From positions 6,479,836-6,543,835 of the forward strand of contig NC_092690.1 in NCBI RefSeq assembly GCF_964275005.1: 64,000 nt of DNA, written 5' to 3'. How positions within the stretch are numbered: the stretch's first letter is position 1; each line of letters starts with the position of its first letter. Position numbers and translations under genes: made by a program. A model generated the notes under the pieces. It was not told the DNA's origin and did not search any database. It was given only the letters and a program-made list of their open reading frames with translations. This document shows positions 34,510-45,672 of the stretch, one piece after another. Source of the DNA: Diadema setosum. Its lineage: Eukaryota; Echinodermata; Echinoidea; Diadematoida; Diadematidae.

Positions 34510-34804
34510 GACGGAAGCGGGTAAGCCGGAGAAGACCCTTGGGTACAAAATTCCTGACCTACTATCGCTTCATCAGGGAGCGGCGAGTTCCCCGAGAGGA
34601 ATCGCCAGGTGTTCCGCCGACGAAAGTTCGCCGGAGTGAAAAACTGGGACGTAAAAAAGGCGCGCGATATACACGAAGGATGATGAAGCCACTGGTAAAT
34701 TCGTTGCCTAGCAACCCTTATCGCACTGTTCCGGAGATGATGATGGTAGAGATACCCCTTGAGGGTGGGGATGATAATAATGTCGACAAGTTCCTGTCCT
34801 CAAG
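34510..34804 (+). CDS. Possible internal exon, basic protein of unknown function
   Basis: An open frame runs from a possible acceptor (ending 34509) to a donor-like GTTAGT (from 34805), 295 bases, entering and leaving in phase. The peptide is strongly basic (RFIRERRVPREESPGVPPTK, then KLGRKKGARYTRR) and ends in an acidic piece (VEIPLEGGDDNNVDKFLSSR). GC content is above that of its neighbours. I recognise no domain, the acceptor is weak (poor pyrimidine tract), and no partner exon was found. Confidence 0.3.
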
Positions 34805-35485
34805 GTTAGTAGCCTATTGCATAATTATGCACTCTTGTTCCTATCAAACAATGATCTAGCAATGCGAAGCATGATCTAGCAATGCGAAGCATATCCTCAT
34901 ATTCACAGTTAAACATAATAATCATTGTCATGGCTGCCCACCTTCCTTGCAAGTATTAAACTTGCGAGCATGCACACACGCACGCACTCAAACACACGCA
35001 CACACACGCAAATACGCACACCCACATGCACACATGCACACATACACACAGAAAATCCATCCTACAACCTCGGCTTTATAGTAGTCCCCTCCATTTTCGA
35101 CTTTTTCTTTGTTGATTCAGTTACATTTTGTCTTTGCATTTCTTCATCTAAAGTATGTTTATTGTCTCATTGTGAACATTATGAAATAAAATGAAATTAA
35201 TGAAATGAAAATGAAAACAGGAAGACATGTATAAGAACACAAACATTTGTCGTTTGGAATCGTAATGACGTATGGAAACTGATAAAAAATAACATGCAAC
35301 TAGAATGGAGTAAGACCGTCAAAATAGACTGAAACTAAGAGAATAGTAAAGCCTGAGAGATCTTATTTCGTCAGTTTGTAAAATGTTTCCTCAGCCAGAA
35401 GTGAAAAACACGAAGGAGGTAGTGAAGCAATAGCATTAGTACAGGTAGGCCTACAGTGTACAGGTTACTAGCAGTGCAGCAGCAA

Positions 35486-35486
<1 letters not shown>

Positions 35487-35544
<58 letters not shown>

Positions 35545-35686
35545 TACTACTACTACTACTACTACTGCTACTACTACTACTTCTACTACTACTACTACTA
35601 CTACAACTACTACTATCACCACCATTACTATTACTAATATATATTCATAGTAGTAGTAGTATTAGTAGTAGAAGAAGTAGTGGTAA

Positions 35687-35724
<38 letters not shown>

Positions 35725-35770
35725 TAGTAGCTAGTAGTAGTTGTTGTTGTTGTAGTAGTTACTAGTTGTT
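35487..35770. repeat. (CTA)n facing (TAG)n, a microsatellite inverted repeat
   Basis: ACT/CTA units run from 35487 to about 35620, then after about 30 bases TAG/AGT units run to about 35770. Because TAG is the reverse complement of CTA the two blocks can pair as a long hairpin. Confidence 0.92.
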
Positions 35771-35929
35771 GTAGTATAGTAGTACATGTAGTACAAGAGG
35801 GAGCAGATGAAAAGGAGAACGTAGAACGGAAGAAGAAATGGAAGAAGATAAAAAAAAAGTGAACAGGAGAAGAGAACGAAAAACAATACAGGCAATGAAA
35901 GAGGATAATAAAAAAAAAGCAATTGAAGA

Positions 35930-36112
35930 TGATGATGAAGAAGAAGATGATGGTGATGATGGCAATGATGATGAAGGTCTATCAGAAGATGATGATGATG
36001 AAGAAGAAGAAGAAGAAGAAGAAGAAGAAGAAGAAGAAGAAGAAGAAGAAGAAGAAGAAAAAGAAGAAGAAAAAGGAAGAAGAAGAAGAAAAAAAAAGAA
36101 GAAGAAGGAGGA
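35930..36112. repeat. (GAT)n and (GAA)n compound microsatellite
   Basis: GAT units pass into an almost pure GAA tract (35999-36060) and then mixed GAA/AAA. The poly-Glu, poly-Lys and poly-Ser frames across it are artefacts of the repeat. Confidence 0.92.
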
Positions 36113-36612
36113 GGAAAATAGTACCATCAAACCTACCTTCACAACGGCACAAGATGATAGATGAATTCTTTGCGGAAGAAGCAGCGACGTGTTGATCGGT
36201 TGTAGTACTTGTACCCTTTCTCCACGATGCGCAAAATGTCAAATGCATCGGGGATAATGCGTTGGCAGTGTGCGCAGATCAATCGCTACAATATCCATTG
36301 GATCGCCAACTAACACACGTGAGGGGGAAGCCCCCCCCCCCCCCCTTCTCTCTCCCTCCCCGCCCCCTCTTTTCCTTCCTCTCCGTTTCTGTCGCACATT
36401 TGGTATAATGACTATGTCTCTTTTCTTTTCTTTCCCGTCTTGTTGTTGTTGTTTGTTTTTTGTTTTTTGCATTCAGTGTGAAGTGCTTTCTGAAGTCACT
36501 GCATGTAAGGCTTCAGCAGACATTTAGCACGCTATCTATGTAGGCCTTATGAGTTCCACTAATTCAATATTAAAACATTTTACAAAGGTGTGCACAATGT
36601 GATGTTGTTTTT
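36113..36612. other. Intergenic DNA, no gene seen
   Basis: A poly(C) run near 36331-36345 and pyrimidine-rich DNA up to about 36460. No supported feature. Confidence 0.45.
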
Positions 36613-37793
36613 GGAGGGGTGGTGCTGGGGTAAACTGGGACATCACTGTCCCACTTCTCCCTCTGTCCAAATTTATGATAAAAGTATCACAGATTGTCTT
36701 ATCATTTTCTTTAAATTTCAGACGCTTTAAAGGTAGGGAATCCCATTTGCATGCCTTACATGAAGAGTTGTATAAATACAGTGGCATGTTGAAGAGAGTA
36801 TCATTTTAGAAACTCCCATAAAGTATTGAAAGTGGAAGGTAACATTTAGTACATTTTTATTGACCGTTAGATTTTGAATTGAATTTTTTATTTCGGGGCT
36901 CACCGTAAATTCCAGTACATTACTAGGCTACCTTTGCAGACCCATACACTGCATGTGGGTCCATCATGTATATTTTGTGAAGAAAGTTCATCAAAACTTA
37001 CAAACATGTCTATATATATTCTTGCCACACACTCTATATGTTATTACATCAGCTCTTATACTTTTAGATTTGTGTTTATAGATTTAAAAAAAATACAGAA
37101 GACTGCAACAAAAAGGCTTAAGTGTGGCTGACACACAGAACTACTGAGTAGTTGAGTTTTGTGCATTATTCAAATTGTAGATAACTGTTGACTTCCAAAT
37201 CTCTCAGCAGTGGCCTAAACAAGTCCCCTGAGGTTCATATTTAATGTTTTGCTGCATTTTGGGAGGTCTGTAAAAGGTATTCCCTACCTTTAATAGTAAT
37301 CTTCTCTTGTGGACCATAATGGATATGTTTTGCAATGAAACTCTTCCTGTGTAAATATTTTTTGTCAATCTTTTATTTTTCTTTCTTTTTCATATAAACT
37401 ATATACAAATTAGTTTATTACAAAAGACTAAAAGTGTCTTTAAGGTAAATACACACACACACACACACGTGCGCAAAAACACGCATATTATGTAATATTG
37501 TCTAGACCTATTATGGTTTTTTCGAACTTTACCTAACCAGTGTCCCACTTATCCCAGTGGTGGCCCAATTCACCCCGTTTAGAAGTTTGTTTTTGTGTTT
37601 TGTTTTTGTTCCTTTCTTTGTTTGTTTGTTTTTAAGATCAATAATGACACATGAGACTTGCAGGAATATGAAGTAAGAACCGATCATGTGCCCTATACCA
37701 TCAGTAGAGTGCCCCATCCTGTTATCAGAAAAAGTATACGAAAAAAATCATCAATTCAAATTTTTTGTCCCACTTCACCCCACTCTCCCCTAC
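36613..37793. mobile_element. Element with degenerate 'gggacagt...' inverted ends, hosting a nested insertion
   Basis: The left end (ggaggggtggtgctggggta, then 'aactgggaca') resembles the reversed right end (aggggagagtggggtgaagt, then 'gggaca'). The inward 'gtcccacttctccc' and 'gtcccacttcacccc' strings repeat this theme, and 'cccacttatccc' occurs near 37542. No coding frame. The pairing is imperfect and no target duplication is clear, so the boundaries are tentative. Confidence 0.45.
36731..37289. mobile_element. TTAA-flanked element nested in the above, family C
   Basis: TTAA lies on both sides (36727-36730 and 37290-37293). The left end 'aggtagggaatccc' mirrors the right end 'ggtattccctacct' with one difference. 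The 559-bp interior is AT-rich and non-coding. The ends differ from families A and B, so this is a third TTAA-targeting family in the window. Confidence 0.7.
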
Positions 37794-38799
37794 ATGATTA
37801 CGAGAAGTAAGGAATGAAGGGATAGAAATAATAAGTAAATGCATGAAAATATAATGACATTGAAAAACGTAATGTATTCATAGAGGTAAATACCTATTCC
37901 AGCCTAACATTTACTAGGATACAGTTCTAGAGAAGGGGATAAAAAAAAATATTAGAAGCCACTCATGCAACTCTTCGCTCTGTTTTTTTTTTTTTTCATC
38001 TGAATCACTGTTATATCTTAAAAAAGAAAAAAAAAATATTCCTGATGGAGTAGGGATTCGCATATATTATATAAAATCTCAACTACAGCGTAATCGTCAT
38101 TAGTACTCTAATGAGTAGATTAGCGTGTTGAGGGCTCCTCAAAGAGGAAAACAAAGAAACAAAAAGGGGTCTAACTATACTTTAATCACATCTTATCTGT
38201 CCAAACGAGTAGCTTCTTCAATGCTAGTTCCTTGATGTGTTTTATTAGGTTGATTTGTGTTTCTTTCGTTGTATTGAGACAGTCTCCCTCTCTCTCTTTC
38301 TCTCCCTCTCTCTCTCGATCGAAACAAACTTACACACACACACACACACACACGCACGCAAAGAAAACAGGCACATTTGGGATAATGTTCAGAATCACAA
38401 ATATTTCAACAAACTTTCATAGAGTGAAGATGTGCATATAACAAAAAACAAAACAAAAAAAAAACAAAAGACAAGAAACTAAGCGAATAAAGTTAACACA
38501 TTAGTAGTTGTCTCATAAGAATTAAAGGAAACACGGTTCCACTGTAGGATGTTTTCTTTATCGACATACTCGTCTTGTTTGATATCCATACCGCTGAAAA
38601 AAAAATGAATTCCCTATCCATTTATTTGGATTTTCTTTTAGGGACCGCACATTGCAACACTGTTTTGGGGTTTGCGTGTTTGTGGGAGGGGGAGGGGACG
38701 GTCCCTCCATTTATTCTCTGAATGTTTTGAATGTTTTGAACTTGGCATTCGTTGTTATGACACATATTATTTTTAAGAGTTATTCCCAATTGATTTGAG
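37794..38799. other. Intergenic DNA with simple repeats
   Basis: Poly(T) near 37983-37996, a CT patch (38285-38316), a (CA)n tract (38333-38353) and A-rich DNA (38441-38470). No coding frame supported. Confidence 0.5.
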
Positions 38800-39315
38800 T
38801 GTATCGTCATCATTTTCTAATACCTTGTTAACTTCTTCTCTCTTGAAAATGTGTAATAAGATTTTGAATTGAAATGAACTGAATTGCACTAGCTTCAATT
38901 CAATTGAATTTAATCAAATTGACTGGAATTTAATCAGATTGAATTGAATGATAGATATAGTGTCGTCGTGCATCCCTAAGTCTATTGATTTATACCTTAT
39001 TAATATGTAATCTTTTGAAAATACAACATCAGTTTTTTGAATGGATTGGAATTAAAATGAATTGAATTGAATCGAATAGAACTGAATTGAAATTAATTGG
39101 ATTGAATTTTATCTAATAGTATATTTATTATCTATATGTCGTCGTGCAGCTCTCAGGCGATTGATTCATACCTCGTTAATTTTCATTTTTTAATTCTCTT
39201 ATACAAATACGGAAATAAGATCTTGAATCGAATTGAATGGAATTAAACTAAACAGAAATGAATTAGATGGAAGTGAATAGTATATTCAGTGTCGTTGTGC
39301 AATAGGCTATTGGTC
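38800..39315. repeat. Degenerate tandem repeat, about 150-180 bp unit, AATTG-rich
   Basis: A motif like 'gtgtcgtcgtgca' recurs at about 38960, 39137 and 39288, with a weaker relative near 38803. Each unit continues with an 'attgatt.ataccttgttaat'-like block, an 'aataagatcttgaat'-like block and a GAATTGAATT-type pentamer field. Confidence 0.6.
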
Positions 39316-39883
39316 CGTCATTTTTTTTTTTTTTTTTTTTTTTGGGGGGGGGGAAATATCATACATATATAATACATATATTACCACTAAATTTTTATGC
39401 TATTCTTTGGTAAAAATTTCATTCGATATGAGGCTCATTTTCACTAGGTGTCTACGTATATAGCGCATAAATCTATCGTTCTACATCCTCGCCGTATACA
39501 ACAAGTCTCATGATTTTATATTCTTGAAATGTCCAAGCTTTGGGAGAAACCTTACACCGTAGTAAATTAGTTCTTCTCAGAAACCAACGTGATGCAAACT
39601 AAAAAAAAAACAAAAAAAACAAAAAAAAAAAAACAAGTACTTTCAAGAGTGGACCGAGTGGCTTCCCGTATCGTTTACCTTCAAGACTAAAATAGAGCGT
39701 ACCACCACAGGAACATGCGGCAATTATCTAGTAGATAATCCTCTCCTAAAATCCTAGCGGCGAAGACTTTTGGATGGAAGAGGTTTCAGTTACTCAAAAA
39801 ATCAGAAACAGAAAATGTAATCGTGTTTTTGAATAATATTTCTGTGAACAAACGAATGAAAGAATTGTGATGTCATGGTAGTT
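39316..39883. other. Intergenic DNA, no gene seen
   Basis: Poly(T)-poly(G) at 39322-39351 and an A-rich run at 39601-39635. Nothing else recognised. Confidence 0.5.
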
Positions 39884-40215
39884 TACCATTTGCAGATGAT
39901 ATAAAAACCCAGCTTTAGTGCTTCGAAATGTGAGTTAGGGATGGAAATAACCAATGTAAAAATTTGAATCAATATAATTTATGCTAAGCAATGTTGAATA
40001 TACAAAATATGGACAATAGTTTTATTACAAATGTTTAAAGACTAAACCGTGTACAGTTATGGTTTATTGAGAAAAAACTGATATCTCGTTAAGTTTTAGG
40101 CTTTATTGCATCATTTTTGCACGGTAGGATGTTTTGTGATACAACTGACCTACACATGTGCGTCAAGTGTGATATCTCGAACATGTTTTAAATCACTGCT
40201 CCGAATGGCAAACAG
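39884..40215. repeat. Interspersed repeat family 'R330', copy 2
   Basis: It aligns with 47082-47440 and more weakly with 3437-3775. Shared landmarks include 'aaaacccagctttagtgctt', 'gtgagttagggat', 'acagttatggtttattga' and 'taggatgttttgtgatac'. Confidence 0.7.
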
Positions 40216-41649
40216 TACTTTAAAGGGGAATTCTGGACCAGTAAATCTATCTGAAATGAAAGGGTACGGTTTTACTGTAACAAAAGTGATTTAAAAAAAA
40301 AATAAGGAAGTTATGACCAGATTCGCCTATGATTGGTAAAACAATTGAGTATATGAATAACCCAAGTCCATGGAAGACCATTTCGAGTAAACTTAAAAAA
40401 AAAAAAAACATAAAAAAACTTCATATCTTTTTTATTTATCCAATAATATTCTGTTCAACTGTGATGGGAAGGCAACATTGTATATCCATTTATCATTATG
40501 ACAATTAACATTTACCTTAATCGTGGAGAGGCCATTTTACATTCATATAAGATTTAACTCATTAATTTCAGGCACTTCCGGGGGTAATAAGGATTCATCA
40601 TTTATACACAAGATGAGTCTATACATAAGCTACAATTTCCCATGTCAAACTGAATTTGGCCAAAAATTGGACTTGGGTCGTTCTTATATTCAGGTCTTTA
40701 ATTTCAAGCAGTTGATATGTATGAACAGAGGAGTGAGCTGATGATGTCCTCATTTGGCAATAACATTATTTCATTAATGAGGGGAAAAAAGAGAAGAGGT
40801 GAAAAACGTTTATTCCTGACTGAATAACTTAATAATGATAATCAGGAAGTGTACACGCAGGGAGGTGGGAAGACCTCCCTGGTATACGTTAGGGTTTGAG
40901 ATAGGGGCACAATACATTGCGTTGGAATTTCCAGGTTTTTTTTTTTTCCAATAAGACTGGAAATTTCAAGATTTTTTTTTTTCAAACAATGTGGCACGTT
41001 GTGTGGCAATGACGTTATCAGCTCACTGATTGCATTATTCATAATTATTACCTGTGCAAGAACTGTTTCGTCAAAACGAGCGAAACTTTGCAAATCTTAC
41101 AACTTCCCTAATTGCATCCAATTTTGAACTTTTTCACTGTTGCGGTTGTATCTTTTTTTCCTTTCAGACTAACTTTCATCTTTTCCGGAATTCAAATTTA
41201 CAGAACTGTTCAATATGATTTTCAAACTGATTCTGATGAAGGGGAATGAGACCCAAAATGTATGAGTGGATTAAAGACACCCAGTCGCGAGAATACATGG
41301 ACATATTTCAGCCGCGGGCGGCAGCACGTAAACTCGCTTCCGAAGTTGCTACGAAGCGAAATGTGTGTGTGCGCAAGACATCCCTAAAGCAATGTATCGC
41401 GCTATAGTATCTCGTTTGCTCGCTTGATTGATCTGAGCGCGGGGAGTACGTTTTGTGTAATGTGAATTGAATGTATGGTATACTGTATGTACTGTGTGAT
41501 GCAATGTTCGCATGAGCTGTAGTAGCTAGCTGCCTATACTTCGTACGACTACAGTGTACGCCTTCTCTTCATCGCACCGTCGATCGTCGTCACTCGTTAA
41601 CTACAGTACGCTGTAATCGTCAGTGTTATATATAGGTAGGGTGGCCATC
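40216..41649. other. Intergenic DNA becoming CpG-rich toward 41.6 kb
   Basis: AT-rich to about 41270, then clearly richer in CpG (41285-41650). That patch precedes the candidate first exon at 41650 and may be its promoter. No coding frame is supported before that. Confidence 0.45.
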
Positions 41650-41740
41650 ATGGACGATGACACATCGTCATGGGTAGCGGATATTACCGCCGAGTTGTCC
41701 ATTCTGAACGCGGACGATTGGGTCGGAGACCCTGTGTCTT
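41650..41740 (+). CDS. Candidate first coding exon, acidic N-terminus
   Basis: An ATG after a CpG-rich stretch opens MDDDTSSWVADITAELSILN, then ADDWVGDPVS, an acidic protein-like sequence. A possible donor (GTATGG) follows at 41741; without splicing the frame stops at 41776-41778. The CXC exon at 42291 is the obvious downstream candidate, but simple joining of the two does not keep phase (one leftover base meets an exon needing two), so another exon or a different border would be required. No domain recognised. Confidence 0.35.
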
Positions 41741-42290
41741 GTATGGTAGTCCTACTACATATCGACCACCCTTATTGAAACCGACCGCGTATAATTCGCG
41801 CACTGAACACTTAGTACACACTTCTCTGCGCGCAAAGCACATAAAATGGATTGGCTTTGAATGTAGATGAGGATGGTGTGGGAAAACGCGATAATTCATT
41901 GTTCATTAATGGTTTTAATCAAGGACAAAATTTCGAATGAATATTTTCACCGAATCGTAATGACAGCACAATGTAATGTCTATGGAAGTTTCTAAAAGGC
42001 TTCTAAAAAGCTTCGTACAACACGGTGTTCAATACAACTCGGTTTGCGTGCATTGTCAATGCGAAAACAGCGGTCGATCCTAATAACGCGATTTACCGCG
42101 GGGAGCTGAAACGAGGCCACGCAAGTTCGTCGGCGATATTTTTGCACTGAAACTTCGAATCGAAAACGGAACAACGGCATTTGATAGAGCTGGATTTTCT
42201 CAATCACGTAGGTCAATTTTTTTTTACGTGAATGTCAGTGTTAAATATTCTTATCAAGCAGATAAACATTAGGCGGTCGATTAGTAGTAG

Positions 42291-42441
42291 GTCCAACCAT
42301 ACTTGCCCTGGCGTGTGTAAATTCAGGACGGGGAAGCTGTGCCCGTGCAGGGCCAACGGCCACAGTTGCACTGCACAGTGTACCTGTGGCCGTGGTAAAA
42401 GGGGGCCGTGCACCAACCGACATACCTTCAAGTCGAAGTAG
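42291..42441 (+). CDS. CXC-type cysteine-cluster exon (terminal)
   Basis: After an acceptor-like AG (42290) the frame encodes eight cysteines within about 40 residues (CPGVCKFRTGKLCPCRANGH, then SCTAQCTC...CTNR) and ends in TAG at 42439. The spacing CPC-x6-C-x3-C-x-C...C-x-N resembles the metal-binding CXC repeats of tesmin/TSO1 (CRC) proteins and similar cysteine clusters in some transposon-derived proteins. The C-terminus is short and basic (HTFKSK). CXC repeats of the tesmin family bind DNA and zinc; that role here is inferred. CpG and GC content are above background. Confidence 0.5.
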
Positions 42442-42882
42442 GGCCTAAACTAGAATCTATTATTGTTAGATCTATCATCTTTGAACCTATAGTTCCCCTG
42501 TTTAAACGTTAGAGTTCTACCAGATCTATTGGGTTACGGAGACTACATGTATGATGGAGCTTGCGATAGATCTATTAATTTTTTAAAAATTTATTTGCAA
42601 ATCCTAAATCATATTCTTTGGGAATTTGCATAACATGATTGATATGAAAAACTTCCCATTTAAAGGGACTAATGACATTAAACTGCCCCAGCAAATGTCA
42701 TTTCAATTACGGCATTATCATAATTTGACATAAATGAGAACTTAGAGAAGTTTTTCGCGGAATTATACATAGAAAAATAGGCCTACTTGTCGATCAAACG
42801 CAAATGCCCTAAATTTACTGATACTAGATTAGAAAAAGTCATTCCACTTCAATCATTGATTCATGTGTAGACTTCTACTTAC
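42442..42882. other. AT-rich gap between facing exons
   Basis: No frame seen. It would hold the 3'UTR of the plus-strand CXC gene and part of the first intron of the minus-strand gene. Confidence 0.4.
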
Positions 42883-43205
42883 ACATCATCTGGATCTGGA
42901 TTCCTTGAAGTTGTTGACTTGGCCAGCTGGGGTTGCTTGATTGGCGTAAGCCGTGGCAACACAATTCCACCGTGCATGTCGTAACACGAATCTGCACATT
43001 CTAAATAAAAATTCCTGCAAAACTGTTCATGCAACTCCAGCAAGTGGAAAGCAAATTTTTCATCGGCACGCTGACGCTGAAGCCTCCCCCTCAGGTCTCT
43101 TACTTGTCCTCCAGCTAAGAACACGTCTCTCTGCGTTCTCCACTCGTCGATAGCGTCAAACAAGTAGATACGTTGCCTCGAGTTGGACGGCTGTTTGATC
43201 TCCAT
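42883..43205 (-). CDS. Candidate first exon of an unidentified protein
   Basis: The ATG at 43205 opens a 107-residue frame (MEIKQPSNSRQRIYLFDAID, then EWRTQRDVFLAGGQVRDLRG), rich in charged residues with likely helices and a cluster of cysteines (about residues 64-74). It meets an excellent donor, GTAAGT, at 42882-42877 in phase 2. GC and CpG content exceed the surroundings, and a CpG-rich patch lies upstream at 43600-43950. I do not recognise the family. Its nearness and opposite orientation to the CXC exon may mean two genes, or parts of one old mobile element. Confidence 0.45.
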
Positions 43206-43599
43206 TGTGAGGTTTCATTACTAAACCAAAGCCAAGGCTAAGCCGAAACAGTACAGCACTTTTTATTGCAAACAGTACGCGCATACCACACACAATATTG
43301 ATATTGACATACCGGTACCGACGACTTTCTATCAACTTTGTTATGTTACGATTCGGCCCAACGTACTGTAAGCTGTACGTATAACACATGCAGCTGACGC
43401 AGCAGACAACATTGCACGATGAGATCATAACAACCTGCCATATGGCCATATGCATTGCAACTTGCTATACATTCTTCATCAAAACATATTTATAAATACC
43501 AAATATCAAACAACGTAATATATGAATAATTTATGATATTGTTATATAATATTTTCAGACATTTTGAAATATTATTGCTTAGATTGCTGAAATTGGCAC

Positions 43600-43960
43600 C
43601 ATAGTGCATATAAACAGAGACTGGAGCCAGATACGTACGTACGTACACCCGACAGCTCTCACTATGTTGTGTCGCGGACCGGGAGAGATTTTCATGCGCA
43701 TGGCTGTTGTGCGGTTTTGTTCATGCACCCATTCGGCCCCATTCGGTAGGTGTTCGGGCGTCCATGTTGAAATTACAGTGGACAGCTCGCACGGCGCTCG
43801 TGCCCCATCAGGTTTTCGCTGGTGCGCTGCGTAGCGTCGTGTTCGGCATTCGGTACGTACGGGGGTACAATAACGGGAGGAGCAGCTTGTCGTGCTTTTC
43901 TACTGAGCTGCGAATCGCCTGCGACGACCGGCTGCCTTTAAGTGAAAGCAGCAATGTCAT
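43600..43960. promoter_or_regulatory. CpG-rich patch, possible promoter
   Basis: CpG is dense compared with flanking DNA, with ACGTACGTACGT at about 43635-43648 and many GCG/CGG strings. It lies about 0.4 kb upstream of the minus-strand exon at 43205. There is no direct evidence of transcription. Confidence 0.3.
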
Positions 43961-45329
43961 GGTGTAACACATCAGGGAAAAATTGGGGAAAATCAAACCT
44001 TCCCTTCAAAAGTTATATATATATATTTTATTATATATATATATATAAATATATATTTTTTTTTGATTGGTGCCCCCATCATTGAATGAGATGACAACAA
44101 CATTCTATCATTCTCTTCTTAAAAATGAAAAGTTCTTTCTCCCTTGACTTGTTACTGACATATAGAGGTAATTATCCCCCTGCATTCCGAAAGAGGTAAG
44201 TTCTGTTTTTATGCCAGAAAATTGGAAAAAAAAATATGCTTGATTCTCTTTATGGTTTCGTTATATCAATTTCCAAAAATCAGAAAAGAATGATAGTAGT
44301 TTCTCGATGGGTCTTGGTTTAAGAATCTCGCTTTGTGTCCCTTTGTGTGCCCCTCTTGTTATTAGCGAGCTTTCGATCTGCGACGCGAACACTAAGACAA
44401 CGCAGCCTCCCGGGTTGAACGACAGAAACAGATGTCTCGCGCACGTTCTGAATACCACTTTTTGCCTCATTAGCGACGTCTTAGCGTTCGCGTCGCAGAC
44501 CTATTAGTTCACTATTGCTGCAGCAGGACGGACCGATGCTAATGAAAGTGGGTGAACTCTTGAGATAGCGTAGGAAATGTCACTCCATTCTCAATCGTAA
44601 CAGGTTTTCAATAAAGTTTGTTTGTTTGTTTGTTTGATTTTCTTCAACATAATTTCATACATGAATCAGATTTTTTTCCAGTAATACCTTAGAAAAAATC
44701 AATATTAATATATAGAGATTTTAAACATGATTCAAAGGAGAGGAGATAAATGTGTACATTGATTCCATCACCAAAGTGTATTGTACTGCCAAATTTGCAA
44801 ATAATTACCTTAAAAATTATGCAGAAGAAAGTCACAAGTAGGCTTGACAAAAGGCTACCTCCCTGATGGTTGAAGCGAGTCTCCTTGTCAATTTAGAAGT
44901 CTCATACAAGAACCAATTTACATACTTTCAAACGGCTGTACGATACATCGACCTGAGATAACCTAATGCCAAACTTTTTACATCGAGACGGAAACGTATG
45001 ACCCGCGGCCACAGACTTCAAATAAGTTTAACGATATCATCAATCAGAGTTTGCGGAAAAGGGTGATTCTACTAAATGGTTTTAACTCCTTGATTCTGCA
45101 ATTTAATGTGTGATAACGGGTGATTGTGATTGCGTCTGCGTGGGCGTGGCCGTGTGTTGGTGCGTGTTTCTTGAGGTTGCACCTCTTTAGAGAATTCAAC
45201 CCCCTTTTGGATTAAGGTCGTGGACGCAGTGGAGGGGTGGGGGATTTATAGTTGAAGTCACCACGGCCTCACCCTTAACTTTGCGTTCTTGTTAGTGTTA
45301 CAATTAATACTAGTAATGCCACTGATAAT
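43961..45329. other. Intergenic DNA
   Basis: It holds a TA-rich run (44015-44060), the inverted repeat listed separately, a (TTTG)n patch near 44618-44635 and no supported gene. Confidence 0.5.
44361..44508. repeat. Inverted repeat with 22-bp arms
   Basis: The arm 'tctgcgacgcgaacactaag' plus 'ac' (44377-44398) returns reversed at 44478-44499 with one mismatch. Weaker pairing extends outward ('attagcga' and 'tcgctaat'-like). Probably a small palindromic DNA element; no target duplication determined. Confidence 0.6.
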
Positions 45330-45390
45330 GATGATAATGCTAATGATGATGATGATCATAATGATGATAATAATAATAATGATGATAATG

Positions 45391-45485
<95 letters not shown>
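45330..45485. repeat. (ATA)n/(ATG)n microsatellite
   Basis: Long AAT/ATA runs with ATG interruptions; the open Met/Ile frame over it is an artefact. Confidence 0.92.
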
Positions 45486-45486
<1 letters not shown>

Positions 45487-45525
45487 GTAATAGTAATAAC
45501 TATTAATAGTAGTTGTAAAAGTAGT

Positions 45526-45672
45526 CAGTGCCGGATCAAGGGCGATCCAGGCCCCCCCCCCCCCTTATTCTTTTGTTGTTAAAACTAAATAAATAAATAA
45601 AAAATGCAGAAAGGGGCGTGCGCCCCCCCCCCCCCCCAACCTCTTTACGGAATTCCTGGATCCGCCCCTACC
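45526..45672. mobile_element. Small inverted-repeat element with 'ggatcc'-type ends
   Basis: The left side 'cagtgccggatcaagggcga' and the reversed right side 'ggtaggggcggatccaggaa' share a GGATC core, and poly(C) runs occur inside both ends (45552-45564 and 45623-45637). A decayed palindromic element is the likely explanation. Confidence 0.45.

Noticed and set aside
35762-36248. Poly-Ser, poly-Glu and poly-Lys frames
   Set aside because: All are readings of the GAA/GAT microsatellite.
45289-45582. Poly Met/Ile frame resembling a membrane peptide
   Set aside because: It reads across an ATA/ATG microsatellite.
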